From contig NZ_CAMHSK010000012.1 of assembly GCF_946187725.1 (NCBI RefSeq), positions 1 through 64,000 on the forward strand: 64,000 nt of DNA, written 5' to 3'. The number at the start of each line of letters is the position of its first letter. Position 1 is the first letter of the stretch. Below are positions 1-8,846 of the stretch, in pieces. The notes below the pieces were generated by a model. It made no database searches. It worked only from the letters and a program-made list of their open reading frames with translations, and was not told the origin of the DNA. The DNA comes from an uncultured Treponema sp. GTDB lineage: Bacteria > Spirochaetota > Spirochaetia > Treponematales > Treponemataceae. The translations under genes and the position numbers were made by a program.

Positions 1-1908
1 TGGTTCGTAAAAGTTGCTGACCAGCATGACCGCTTGCTCAAGGCAAACAGCCAGATTAAATGGCAGCCTGCCCACATTAAGGATGGCCGCTTCGGAAAAT
101 GGCTCGCAGGAAGCCGCGACTGGGCAATCAGCCGAAACCGCTACTGGGGTAACCCGATTCCTATCTGGAGATGTGACGATTGCGGCGAAAAAATCTGTAT
201 CGGAAGCCGTGCCGAGCTCAAAGAAAAGAGCGGTGTTGATTTGGACGACCTCCACAAGCAGTTTGTTGATAAAGTAACAATCAAATGTAAGTGCGGCGGA
301 ACAATGCACCGAATCCCAGAGGTTTTCGACTGCTGGTTCGAGTCTGGTTCAATGCCTTATGCTCAGCAGCATTATCCGTTTGAAAATAAAGAGTATTTCG
401 AAAAGCATTTCCCTGCTGATTTCATTTCAGAGGGACTTGATCAGACTCGCGGATGGTTCTATACGCTCACAATCCTTGCGGCAGAACTTTTCGATACTCC
501 GGCTTTCAAAAACTGTATCGTAAACGGTCTTGTTCTTGCTGAAGATGGACGCAAAATGTCTAAGTCTTTGAAGAACTACACTGACCCTGTTGAGGCAATC
601 AACATGTTCGGTGCCGACGCTCTCCGTCTCTTCCTTACACATTCTGCTGTCGTAAAGGCTGATGATTTGCGCTATTCAGATAATGGCGTCCGCGAAGTTC
701 TCAAGAACATTCTCATTCCTCTTTGGAGCGGATATTCATTCTTTGTAACTTACGCAAATATCGATAATTACACTGCAAAAGGCAGCGTTTTCGAGGGCTT
801 AAAGCCTTCAAATCCTCTCGATGCATGGATTGTTTCAATCACTCAGAAAATGGTCAAAGATGTTACCGAAGCATTAGATGACTACGATTTGAGTTCTGCT
901 ATTGATCCTCTGATTAACTTTATCGACCAGCTTAACAACTGGTACATCCGCCGAAGCCGCCGCCGATTCTGGAAGAGTGAAAACGATAGCGACAAGTCTG
1001 AGGCATATGAATCACTTTACTATGCGCTCAAATCATTCTCACTTGTTGCGGCTCCGTTCATTCCGTTCGTAACAGAAAGCATGTGGCAGAATCTTCGCAC
1101 TGAAAACGATCCTGAATCTGTCCATCTTGCTGATTTCCCGGTTTACAATGCAGCACTTCGTGATGAAAAACTTGAGTTCCGCATGGATACTGTTCAAAAG
1201 GCTGTTTCAATGGGACGAAGCCTCAGAAACCAGTTCAACCTCAAAAACCGTCAGCCATTGGCTTCTACACAGCTTGTTACTCGAAATGCAGATGAGAGAA
1301 GCGTTCTCGAAAGCATGATTGATACAATCCGTGAAGAACTCAATGTTAAGGAAGTAATCTTCCATGAGCGCGAGGATGAGCTTGTCGAATACAAAGCAAA
1401 GGCAAACTTTAAGGTTCTTGGAAAAGAGCTCGGCGCAAAAATGAAGGCAGCCGCAGCTAAAATCAAAGAACTTAAAAACGAAGCAATTGCTGAAATCCTT
1501 GGCGGAAAGAAAGTCTCTCTCGATGTCGATGGACAGAGCGTTGACTTGAATACAGATAAAATTATTGTTGAGCGTATCGAAAAAGAAGACCTCAAAGTCA
1601 TCAATGATGGTACGCTCACAGTCGGTCTTGATACAAAAGTCACTGACGAACTTAAAAAAGAAGGCTACATCCGTGATCTTATCCGCGGAATCCAGAACCT
1701 TCGCAAAGAGAGCGGATTTGAAGTCACTGATAGAATCAAGCTCTTTGTTTCAGGAGATTCTGATTTGAAAGATGCTTTCTCAAAATTCAAGGACTTCGTT
1801 GCAGGTGAAACTCTTGCCACAGTTCAGGAATGGAAGGATACACTTTCAAAACCTGCTTCTGTAGAGGCCGATGACAAAACATGGAGCATTTCTATTGAGA
1901 AGGCTTAA
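1..1908 (+). CDS. ileS: Isoleucyl-tRNA synthetase, C-terminal part (5' truncated by window)
   Basis: Frame is open from base 1 (WFVKVADQHDRLLKANSQIKW...); class I aaRS motifs GNPIPIW and KMSKSLKN; DQTRGWFYTL; long C-terminal anticodon-binding region. Confidence 0.95.
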   Translation, partial: WFVKVADQHDRLLKANSQIKWQPAHIKDGRFGKWLAGSRDWAISRNRYWGNPIPIWRCDDCGEKICIGSRAELKEKSGVDLDDLHKQFVDKVTIKCKCGGTMHRIPEVFDCWFESGSMPYAQQHYPFENKEYFEKHFPADFISEGLDQTRGWFYTLTILAAELFDTPAFKNCIVNGLVLAEDGRKMSKSLKNYTDPVEAINMFGADALRLFLTHSAVVKADDLRYSDNGVREVLKNILIPLWSGYSFFVTYANIDNYTAKGSVFEGLKPSNPLDAWIVSITQKMVKDVTEALDDYDLSSAIDPLINFIDQLNNWYIRRSRRRFWKSENDSDKSEAYESLYYALKSFSLVAAPFIPFVTESMWQNLRTENDPESVHLADFPVYNAALRDEKLEFRMDTVQKAVSMGRSLRNQFNLKNRQPLASTQLVTRNADERSVLESMIDTIREELNVKEVIFHEREDELVEYKAKANFKVLGKELGAKMKAAAAKIKELKNEAIAEILGGKKVSLDVDGQSVDLNTDKIIVERIEKEDLKVINDGTLTVGLDTKVTDELKKEGYIRDLIRGIQNLRKESGFEVTDRIKLFVSGDSDLKDAFSKFKDFVAGETLATVQEWKDTLSKPASVEADDKTWSISIEKA

Positions 1909-2791
1909 GCTTGCAAAACTTGCGGCAGTCGCTGTGATTACCGCAAGTTTCTTTTCATGTAAGTCTGCACCCGAACTCAATCCTGTTGACGCGTTTGATG
2001 TTCTTGAACCGGGGTTAGCAATGTATCTTTCTGTGCCAGTTCAGCCAAATATTGATTTTGTTACGCTGGCAGTTCAGAATCTTGCAAAAATTTCTGAAAA
2101 TGATGCTAGAAAAATCACGGAACGGCTTGAAACGGCTTATATCGCAGTGGACTCGGATGGTGAAATTCAACTTTCTGCAAGCGGAAATATTCCTACAGCT
2201 TTCGTTGGACTTGCTTTACGAGAAAAGAACGGGTGGAAGGGTGGAATTGTTGAGCAGCAGACTGTTTACACTCATCAGCAGACTCAGTATCAGCTTTGTC
2301 TGCCTTCTTCCTCTAATGCCTTTTTGTCCAGAAAAATCGAACCTATGGTCAAAAAGTACAATGATATTGCTTTTGCAACTTTCCAGGAAAATAAACCGTC
2401 AAAGGTTGAAGCATATAATCTGAATCTGCTTTCATCGCGTCTTACTGAAAAAACTTATCGTTTTTTGCATGAAGAATTGGCCGCTGACATAAAGTTGTAT
2501 TCTCCAAAACCGCAGGTTTTTACAAAGGTCTTTCTCGGTTCCGAAATAGGCGTTCCTGTAAATTCTGTTTTTGCCGAGCTTTCTCAATATCAGGGTGTAA
2601 AAGAACAGTTTAATGTAAAACTGATTTTGAATCTTGCTGAAGCTCGTACTGTTAAGGCAACTATTGCCATGATGAAAATTGCTTTCTTTGGCAGTGGTAT
2701 TCCCGCAAAAATTACCCAGACAGGGCCGTCTCAGATAACGATTATTGATTTACCAGTTACACAAGAACAAATCTTCTTTTTAATCCGGTAG
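1871..2791 (+). CDS. Putative lipoprotein of unknown function; start uncertain (overlaps ileS end)
   Basis: N-terminal hydrophobic segment with lipobox-like ITASFFSC; ORF directly after ileS. Confidence 0.65.
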   Translation: MTKHGAFLLRRLKLAKLAAVAVITASFFSCKSAPELNPVDAFDVLEPGLAMYLSVPVQPNIDFVTLAVQNLAKISENDARKITERLETAYIAVDSDGEIQLSASGNIPTAFVGLALREKNGWKGGIVEQQTVYTHQQTQYQLCLPSSSNAFLSRKIEPMVKKYNDIAFATFQENKPSKVEAYNLNLLSSRLTEKTYRFLHEELAADIKLYSPKPQVFTKVFLGSEIGVPVNSVFAELSQYQGVKEQFNVKLILNLAEARTVKATIAMMKIAFFGSGIPAKITQTGPSQITIIDLPVTQEQIFFLIR

Positions 2792-2796
2792 TTTTA

Positions 2797-3396
2797 ATGA
2801 AAAAGTTCCTTATAAAATTATTTTTTCTTAGTTCTGCAGTTTCTCTTTTTTCCTGTGCATCGTCTTCTCTTCGTGTGCCAGGTGAATCTAAAATCATTCT
2901 AAAAAATCTTGCAAACGAATATAACCAGCTTGCAGACGGTTATCTTGAAATAAAAAATTACAGTAAAGCCGCTGAATATTACAAACTTGCAATGCGAAAT
3001 GAAGATTTGTATCTAACGGCATATTATAAACTTGCCAGATGTTATGCGCTCGCCAAGGACTGGGAAAATGCACGGGAAGCTTATACTTTTCTCTTAAATC
3101 TTGATAAAGAGAATACGCAATTAAAAACATCCCTTGCTTATATCACGGTTATGAGTGGTAATATAGACGATGGAATTAATCAGTATCGGGATTTACTTTC
3201 CCTAAATCCATATAATGAAAATCTTCTTGAATCTTTTGTTGCGCTTCTGATAAATGCGGGGCGTGGCGAAGATGCCGAAGAGTCTTTTTTTACCTTAAAA
3301 GAGAAATTCCCAGACAATAAGCAGATTACAACTTTTGCACAGCAGCTTTCTGAAATCGTAGACAATTTCAATGCTGACCGTGCTATTCCCCGCTAA
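2797..3396 (+). CDS. TPR-repeat lipoprotein
   Basis: Signal peptide with lipobox LFSCASS; TPR-like repeats (YNQLADGYLEIKNYSKAAEYYKLAM...). Confidence 0.75.
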   Translation: MKKFLIKLFFLSSAVSLFSCASSSLRVPGESKIILKNLANEYNQLADGYLEIKNYSKAAEYYKLAMRNEDLYLTAYYKLARCYALAKDWENAREAYTFLLNLDKENTQLKTSLAYITVMSGNIDDGINQYRDLLSLNPYNENLLESFVALLINAGRGEDAEESFFTLKEKFPDNKQITTFAQQLSEIVDNFNADRAIPR

Positions 3397-4936
3397 CTTC
3401 TCTGTATTTTTCAGGATTTACCCTGAATGCAACAATTGGCGAATCAGGGTCTTGTGAAGCATATTCCAAGGCCTGATTAGCTTCAAGCGAGACTCGTTCT
3501 GCATCAACATTTCTTCCGCTTACAGACGATATACCGATTGAAACCTCGTTTACGGCATTATTGTCTTTAAGGAAATCTGCGACTTTGTTGTAAACTTCTT
3601 CAAAAATATCGACAGCCGCTTGTAAATCGACTCCGCGCAAAATTGTAGCGTATGCATCAGCTTTATACTCAAAGAGAAGAACTTTGCTTTGAACGGTCTT
3701 GAGAATAGAGATAATTTCCTGCGAGATAAAATTGCCTCGGTCCAGACCGTTGATTTTAATGAGTACGAGAACAGCCTGGCCTTCGTTTTTGATGACTTCA
3801 TTTAGTTTCTGATTCAGGCTTGCCTGGAAATACAGATTGGTAATTGGTGACAAGTCAGCATTTTCTGTATTTTCAGTTTTTTCGTCGAGTTGTATTTCAA
3901 TCTTTGGTTCTTCAAAATCAAAATCCTGTTCTTCAGAAACGGGCTGAGTGTTGCTTTCAGGCTCGTTTTGGAAGATTTGTGTTTCTGGTTCATCAAACGA
4001 TACTGATTTTTCGATTTCGTCTGGTTTTTCGCTAAAGAGTGAATCTGAAAGAAAATTCCCGTCTGAAAACTCTTGATTTGCCTGTTCAAACTGGTCGATT
4101 ATATCAAGCCCTTTTTCATCTTCGGGCTGTTCTGCGACTGTTTCGATATTTTCTTCATCGCGGATGATTTTTTCTGGATCAAAAATTGGGTTTTCTGATT
4201 TTAAAGGCTGGTTGTCATCAAAAGAAATTGTAATAACTTCTTCTGAATTCGATTTTTCTTCGACAGGAGCTTTTTCGGCTGGTTTTGAATCAGCTACAAT
4301 TTCTTTTTGTTCTGGAATTGATTTTTCTTCTGTTTTATTGCTTACTGGTTCAGGGGCAGCAACTGCTCTTTCTGAAGCTTTGTTTTCCATTATTGGGCGG
4401 TAAGTTTGAGTTTTTCGCTTTGAAGGTGTGTAAGAAATCGTTGAATCTTTTGAAAGTGAATCGGAAAGTACAAGGAAAATTCCAACAGCGATTGTGCCGG
4501 CCAGAATCAGCAGGAAAGCTACCTTTGAATGATTGTAAATTGAAAGCGGCTTCATCAGATAAATCGATGCTTTTAGAGTAAAACATGTATTTTCAAGACT
4601 GATGCTCTCGGTATATGATTTTATGAGTTCTGGAGAGGGAATTGTGAAAATTTCTGGCGGATATGAATAGACAAGATTCCCGTTGACTTCAAGTTTGAGT
4701 GATGAAAAGTCATCAATGTTACCGATTGCGTGGATAAAACTGTTTGAGAATTCAGGGCTGCCGTAAGCGTTGCGTGAGAAGTTTTCTTTTGTGTCGTTGA
4801 GTAATTTTTCGAAGCGCGAGTCGGCGTTCTGTGTTCCAGTTTTTTTGTCTATGTAAATGCCTGCTCCGAACCAGACGATTGCTGTTAAAAAAAGGATGAT
4901 ACTTATACTTGAAATAATAGTGATTGGCTTTTTCAT
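3383..4936 (-). CDS. Membrane protein with long acidic linker and degenerate GGDEF-like C-terminal domain
   Basis: Two hydrophobic segments flanking an extracytoplasmic region; acidic linker; C-terminus AVLVLIKINGLDR...EYKADAYATIL...VSIGISSVSG...ANQALEYASQDPDSPIVAF resembles a GGDEF fold without the GGDEF signature. Confidence 0.6.
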   Translation of the reverse strand: MKKPITIISSISIILFLTAIVWFGAGIYIDKKTGTQNADSRFEKLLNDTKENFSRNAYGSPEFSNSFIHAIGNIDDFSSLKLEVNGNLVYSYPPEIFTIPSPELIKSYTESISLENTCFTLKASIYLMKPLSIYNHSKVAFLLILAGTIAVGIFLVLSDSLSKDSTISYTPSKRKTQTYRPIMENKASERAVAAPEPVSNKTEEKSIPEQKEIVADSKPAEKAPVEEKSNSEEVITISFDDNQPLKSENPIFDPEKIIRDEENIETVAEQPEDEKGLDIIDQFEQANQEFSDGNFLSDSLFSEKPDEIEKSVSFDEPETQIFQNEPESNTQPVSEEQDFDFEEPKIEIQLDEKTENTENADLSPITNLYFQASLNQKLNEVIKNEGQAVLVLIKINGLDRGNFISQEIISILKTVQSKVLLFEYKADAYATILRGVDLQAAVDIFEEVYNKVADFLKDNNAVNEVSIGISSVSGRNVDAERVSLEANQALEYASQDPDSPIVAFRVNPEKYREVSGE

Positions 4937-6414
4937 ACTCTTTCAGTATAACTTAATGTTTTAAGGTATGCAATAAAAGCCTTGTCTTTTCCCATTTTTG
5001 CGATCAGAGGAAGGAGAGTCATGAGAGCGTAAGATTTTTCGTCAATCTCTCTTTCGTTTTTGAATGCTTGCTTTAATTCATTGCAATACTTAGATTTAAA
5101 TGATTTGAGGCTGAATTTACCTTCTTCGCTGGAATTTTGCTTTTCATCAGGATTTTTTGAGTTTTCCATGAAATCTTTGAGGGAATCTTTGTATGCTTCA
5201 AGAATTTCCGTGGTTATTGCATTCTCAGAAAGTTTTTTTGTCTCAGTCCGGAACATGATTTTTGTGTATAATTTTTCGGCTCCGTCAAATCGGTTTGATT
5301 TTGAGTAAAACTGATTTTCGAGATAGGTTCCCCGGCAATATGGTTTTCCGCCGATATAAGCAAAATCTGCGCCAAAAAATTCGATTTTATCGTCTGAAAA
5401 ACCGAGTTTTCGTGCAAGACTGGCAGCTGCAATAGTAACGGTGCCGCTTCCTGCATTCAAATGTTCGAAATTATGCTTTCCATCGAAGAAAGAGGCATAC
5501 TGTGCGAGCGGATGTCCGCTTTCAAAAAAGATAAAATTTGCTGATTTTTTGAGGACTTTTCTTACTGCGGAAGTTGCGGCACACAAATCAAAGGCATAGA
5601 GCGTATCAGCAGAAAGATTTTCCATATAATGCTCATGTGAAACTTGCTGTCCGTCAATTGAGACAACCGCATCGCATTTAATTTTCTGTTTTTCCAGTGC
5701 AGAAAATGCGGTATCGGTCGCAATTATGAAATAATCATTTTGATTTTCTTTAAGCCGGTAAATTTGCTCATCAAGACTTGGACCGGCGGCAATTACAGCG
5801 GCTTTTTTCTTTTTTTCTGCAATCTTTTGAATTTGGTTGAAAGAACATGCTTTTTCTGCCAGCGAGAGGTTTGACAAGATATTTTTTTGCCAGATTTTAC
5901 CAAAATGACTTTGCACCGAAAAATCCTGCGCGAGGAGCTTGATTGCCTGAGTGATTTTTTCGCGTGCCGCTTTTGCCTCTTCTGTAAAAATATTTTCCCA
6001 TTGGCGGAGAGAAAGAATTGAAAGATTGCCATGAAGCGCGGGTTTGTATGATTCTAGAATTTTTTGAGAAATATCTGTTAAAGTTGAAAATTGCACCTGA
6101 CTGTTTTTTGAAAGTTCTTTAACCTGCGGAATTTGCTCTAAAAAAGTTAGGGATTGTTCGTCTTTTTCGAGCACAAGGATTTTTGATTCTGGAAATCTTT
6201 CAAGAAGGGCTGAAATGTGGTATCCGCCTGCAAGTCCAAGAACAATAAAAAAAGAGCACGAATCCGAAGCCGTTGAAGCAAAGCCTTGAGCTTCCCTAAT
6301 CGGATTATATTTTGAGTGAAGTGAAATCTCGGCTCCTGTTTCGGTATTCCTGCAAAACGGAATTTCGTTACCGTCTTTTGCAGTTTCTATCTTATAATAT
6401 GAATATGCGTTCAT
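4933..6414 (-). CDS. DUF115 / MptE-like, Maf-type (motility-associated factor) protein
   Basis: Motifs KKKAAVIAAGPSLDEQI and FIIATDTAFSALEKQKIKCDAVVSIDGQ are typical of the DUF115/Maf family. Confidence 0.7.
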   Translation of the reverse strand: MNAYSYYKIETAKDGNEIPFCRNTETGAEISLHSKYNPIREAQGFASTASDSCSFFIVLGLAGGYHISALLERFPESKILVLEKDEQSLTFLEQIPQVKELSKNSQVQFSTLTDISQKILESYKPALHGNLSILSLRQWENIFTEEAKAAREKITQAIKLLAQDFSVQSHFGKIWQKNILSNLSLAEKACSFNQIQKIAEKKKKAAVIAAGPSLDEQIYRLKENQNDYFIIATDTAFSALEKQKIKCDAVVSIDGQQVSHEHYMENLSADTLYAFDLCAATSAVRKVLKKSANFIFFESGHPLAQYASFFDGKHNFEHLNAGSGTVTIAAASLARKLGFSDDKIEFFGADFAYIGGKPYCRGTYLENQFYSKSNRFDGAEKLYTKIMFRTETKKLSENAITTEILEAYKDSLKDFMENSKNPDEKQNSSEEGKFSLKSFKSKYCNELKQAFKNEREIDEKSYALMTLLPLIAKMGKDKAFIAYLKTLSYTERV

Positions 6415-7946
6415 TTCAAATTTCTCTCAGCCTGATTTTTTGAACTGAAAATCAACTTTGCGCAGTCTTTCAGTAATTTTTCTGTCTTTTCTTCAAGATT
6501 CGATTTAAGTGTCAATCGTTTTTCTTCGGAAAGTTCCCGTTTGATTAGAATCGTATCCATCGGAAAAACTTCGTTCTGAAACTTCTGTGTTTTTGAGATT
6601 TCGCGAAGTTTATTTAATAGAAGATTTTCTCTTTCTTCTCCATGAATGCCTTCGTTTCTTTGTATGAATTCTGGTTTTTTAGATTCTCGATGAACAGTTT
6701 CATTTTTCTTAAAGTCTTCCCAGTTAACTTCTGATATTTCGCCTAGAGAAAAGTCATATTTTAAATTGTCAGAAAGTCGGAAAACTCTCTTTGAAAAGCG
6801 GGATGAATTCGAGACGAACCATTGGCGGTAAATTTCAAGTACAGCCGCTGAATTGAATCGGGATTTTGTGATTCGTGTCTCTGCCGTGGAAAGCCTAAAA
6901 TCTTTTTTAGCGTTGTCAATTTCAAGTGCATTTGGCTGAGTGTGCTGAAAAGAAGGTGAAGGGCACTGATCCAAACCGCAGAGATAAATTTTACCGTTTG
7001 TAAGAGAATGTGCAAAACAGAGGGCGGTTCCCGCAACAGTGCCGTTTCGTTCAGACAGCATGTATGGAACGGAAATTGTATCGAGAAAATCTCTTTCAAG
7101 ACCATCATCATAGCACAGCGGAATTATTTTATTTTCATTAAGCAATTTTATTGGTGCCGCACTTTCTGCCTCAAGTGCAAAAAACGGCTTAGAAGCATTT
7201 CCTGGAAAGGCGAGGTGCTTTTTTGCCCAAAAACCGCCGTCACTGGAAATCAAAATGTCGGGCTGTATTCCATTTTTTGACAACGGCATAAAAGCAGATG
7301 AAAGTGCGATTAAAAAAAATGAGTCACGGTATTTTTTGAGGTAGGGCAGTGAAGATTTTAAGCTGGGACCAGAGGCCGCTATTATGACCGGTGAATCGCC
7401 TTTTTCAAGAGTGAATCCGTAATTAATGTTTTTTGCGAAAATGAGTGAATTTTTAAGCCAGCGTTTTGAAAAATATGCTCTGGTTCCGATGACATCACGG
7501 GCTTTAAGAATTGCTTTTTTTAATGAGGACCATACCTCAAATGATTCTTCGGGAAAAACTGACTTTGAAGGCTGCCAGTCAAAGGCGAGACTTGAAATGA
7601 GCAGTTCCTCACCGAGTGCATTGAAGAGAACTTCTTCTAAAGAAATGATATTCTGCTTTTCCAGATAAAAAACTTTGTCCCAAAGATAGTCAGTTTGTGA
7701 AAAATCTTTACAATAACGGATTGCACATATTTTTGCGTTTGGGAAACGATTTTTTAGAAACTGAGCACAGTAAGAAAGCGCTGGTTCGAGTATAAAAATG
7801 CAAAGAGGGGAAAAATCCGCCTGTAGATTCGCGGCAAATTTTTCTCCCTCATTTTTGGGATTGTATTTTGAATGTAGATATTTCCCTTGAAAACAGCATG
7901 TAAGTTCGCCTGACTTGCTGTTTTCAAAAATCAGATTGGGAGACAT
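6411..7946 (-). CDS. DUF115 / MptE-like, Maf-type protein, tandem paralogue
   Basis: Motifs DSPVIIAASGPSLKSSLPYLKKYRDSFFLIALSSAFMPLSKNGIQPDILISSDGG; overlaps the preceding gene by 4 bp. Confidence 0.7.
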   Translation of the reverse strand: MSPNLIFENSKSGELTCCFQGKYLHSKYNPKNEGEKFAANLQADFSPLCIFILEPALSYCAQFLKNRFPNAKICAIRYCKDFSQTDYLWDKVFYLEKQNIISLEEVLFNALGEELLISSLAFDWQPSKSVFPEESFEVWSSLKKAILKARDVIGTRAYFSKRWLKNSLIFAKNINYGFTLEKGDSPVIIAASGPSLKSSLPYLKKYRDSFFLIALSSAFMPLSKNGIQPDILISSDGGFWAKKHLAFPGNASKPFFALEAESAAPIKLLNENKIIPLCYDDGLERDFLDTISVPYMLSERNGTVAGTALCFAHSLTNGKIYLCGLDQCPSPSFQHTQPNALEIDNAKKDFRLSTAETRITKSRFNSAAVLEIYRQWFVSNSSRFSKRVFRLSDNLKYDFSLGEISEVNWEDFKKNETVHRESKKPEFIQRNEGIHGEERENLLLNKLREISKTQKFQNEVFPMDTILIKRELSEEKRLTLKSNLEEKTEKLLKDCAKLIFSSKNQAERNLK

Positions 7947-7949
7947 TGC

Positions 7950-8846
7950 TTAACCCTTGCAAAGAAAATCAAGCGTGCCTTTTTTGTTTGGACACAGACC
8001 TGCTGAAAGCAGAAGAATCTGTTTAGTGGCCTTTAGTCCGAGAAGTGCAATGAGAGTTCGGCCGATGTGATAGGCGAGAAGCTGTTCATCTTCTTCATCT
8101 TTTGCGAACATAACAACCTTGATTTCTCCGCTTGAACTGCCGATGTTGGAACAATTTGGCGCTCTGAAAAGAGGCGCAACGATTGTCTGTGCAGCGTCCG
8201 TGATTGACTGCACGACGAGTTTACGCAGCTCGTCACCGGGGAGTTCGATGCCTGCAAGTTCTTCATCAATACAGACCTTGAGTGAAAGAATATAAAGTCT
8301 GCTTTCGGAAATTTCGAGCCCAGTGTCAATGTTCTTTTCAAATTTGGCGATAATTTTCTTTTCTTGACGCTTGAATTCAATGATATTTTTGAGCATTACT
8401 GCGGCTTCTGAAGCAGGTGCCAGATTGATGTCATCATCTTCATCAAGTTCAATAAGAACAAAAATATGCGGATTGTCTTTATTCCTGAATGGAAGGAAGA
8501 AAATCTTATTGATGTTTACGAAAATATCGTCATCAAAAAGACCGTCAAATTTGTCAAGTTCGTTAAAATCTCTGGAGAAGCACTGCCACTCAAAGGCACG
8601 GGAAAGCGTTGTCATCCAGTATTCCTGTGTCTCTGTAAGAAGAGCCATTTCTCTTGCAGTAAAGCCGACAGATTCAGTTACATAATAGAACTTTCCGTCT
8701 GAAGTGCTGCATGGTGAGAGAATTGCCGCCCGAACAAAACCAGAGCGTTTTGCCCATTTTGAAAAAGTCGGTGTTACATCAGCGAGAACTCTTTGCGCTC
8801 TTTTTAAGAGACCGCTGTTTGCGGCCAAGTATTCTGTTGTATCCAT
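7950..8846 (-). CDS. Conserved-looking cytoplasmic protein of unknown function
   Basis: Intact 298-aa ORF directly coupled to the flanking genes; no family recognised. Confidence 0.6.
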   Translation of the reverse strand: MDTTEYLAANSGLLKRAQRVLADVTPTFSKWAKRSGFVRAAILSPCSTSDGKFYYVTESVGFTAREMALLTETQEYWMTTLSRAFEWQCFSRDFNELDKFDGLFDDDIFVNINKIFFLPFRNKDNPHIFVLIELDEDDDINLAPASEAAVMLKNIIEFKRQEKKIIAKFEKNIDTGLEISESRLYILSLKVCIDEELAGIELPGDELRKLVVQSITDAAQTIVAPLFRAPNCSNIGSSSGEIKVVMFAKDEEDEQLLAYHIGRTLIALLGLKATKQILLLSAGLCPNKKGTLDFLCKG

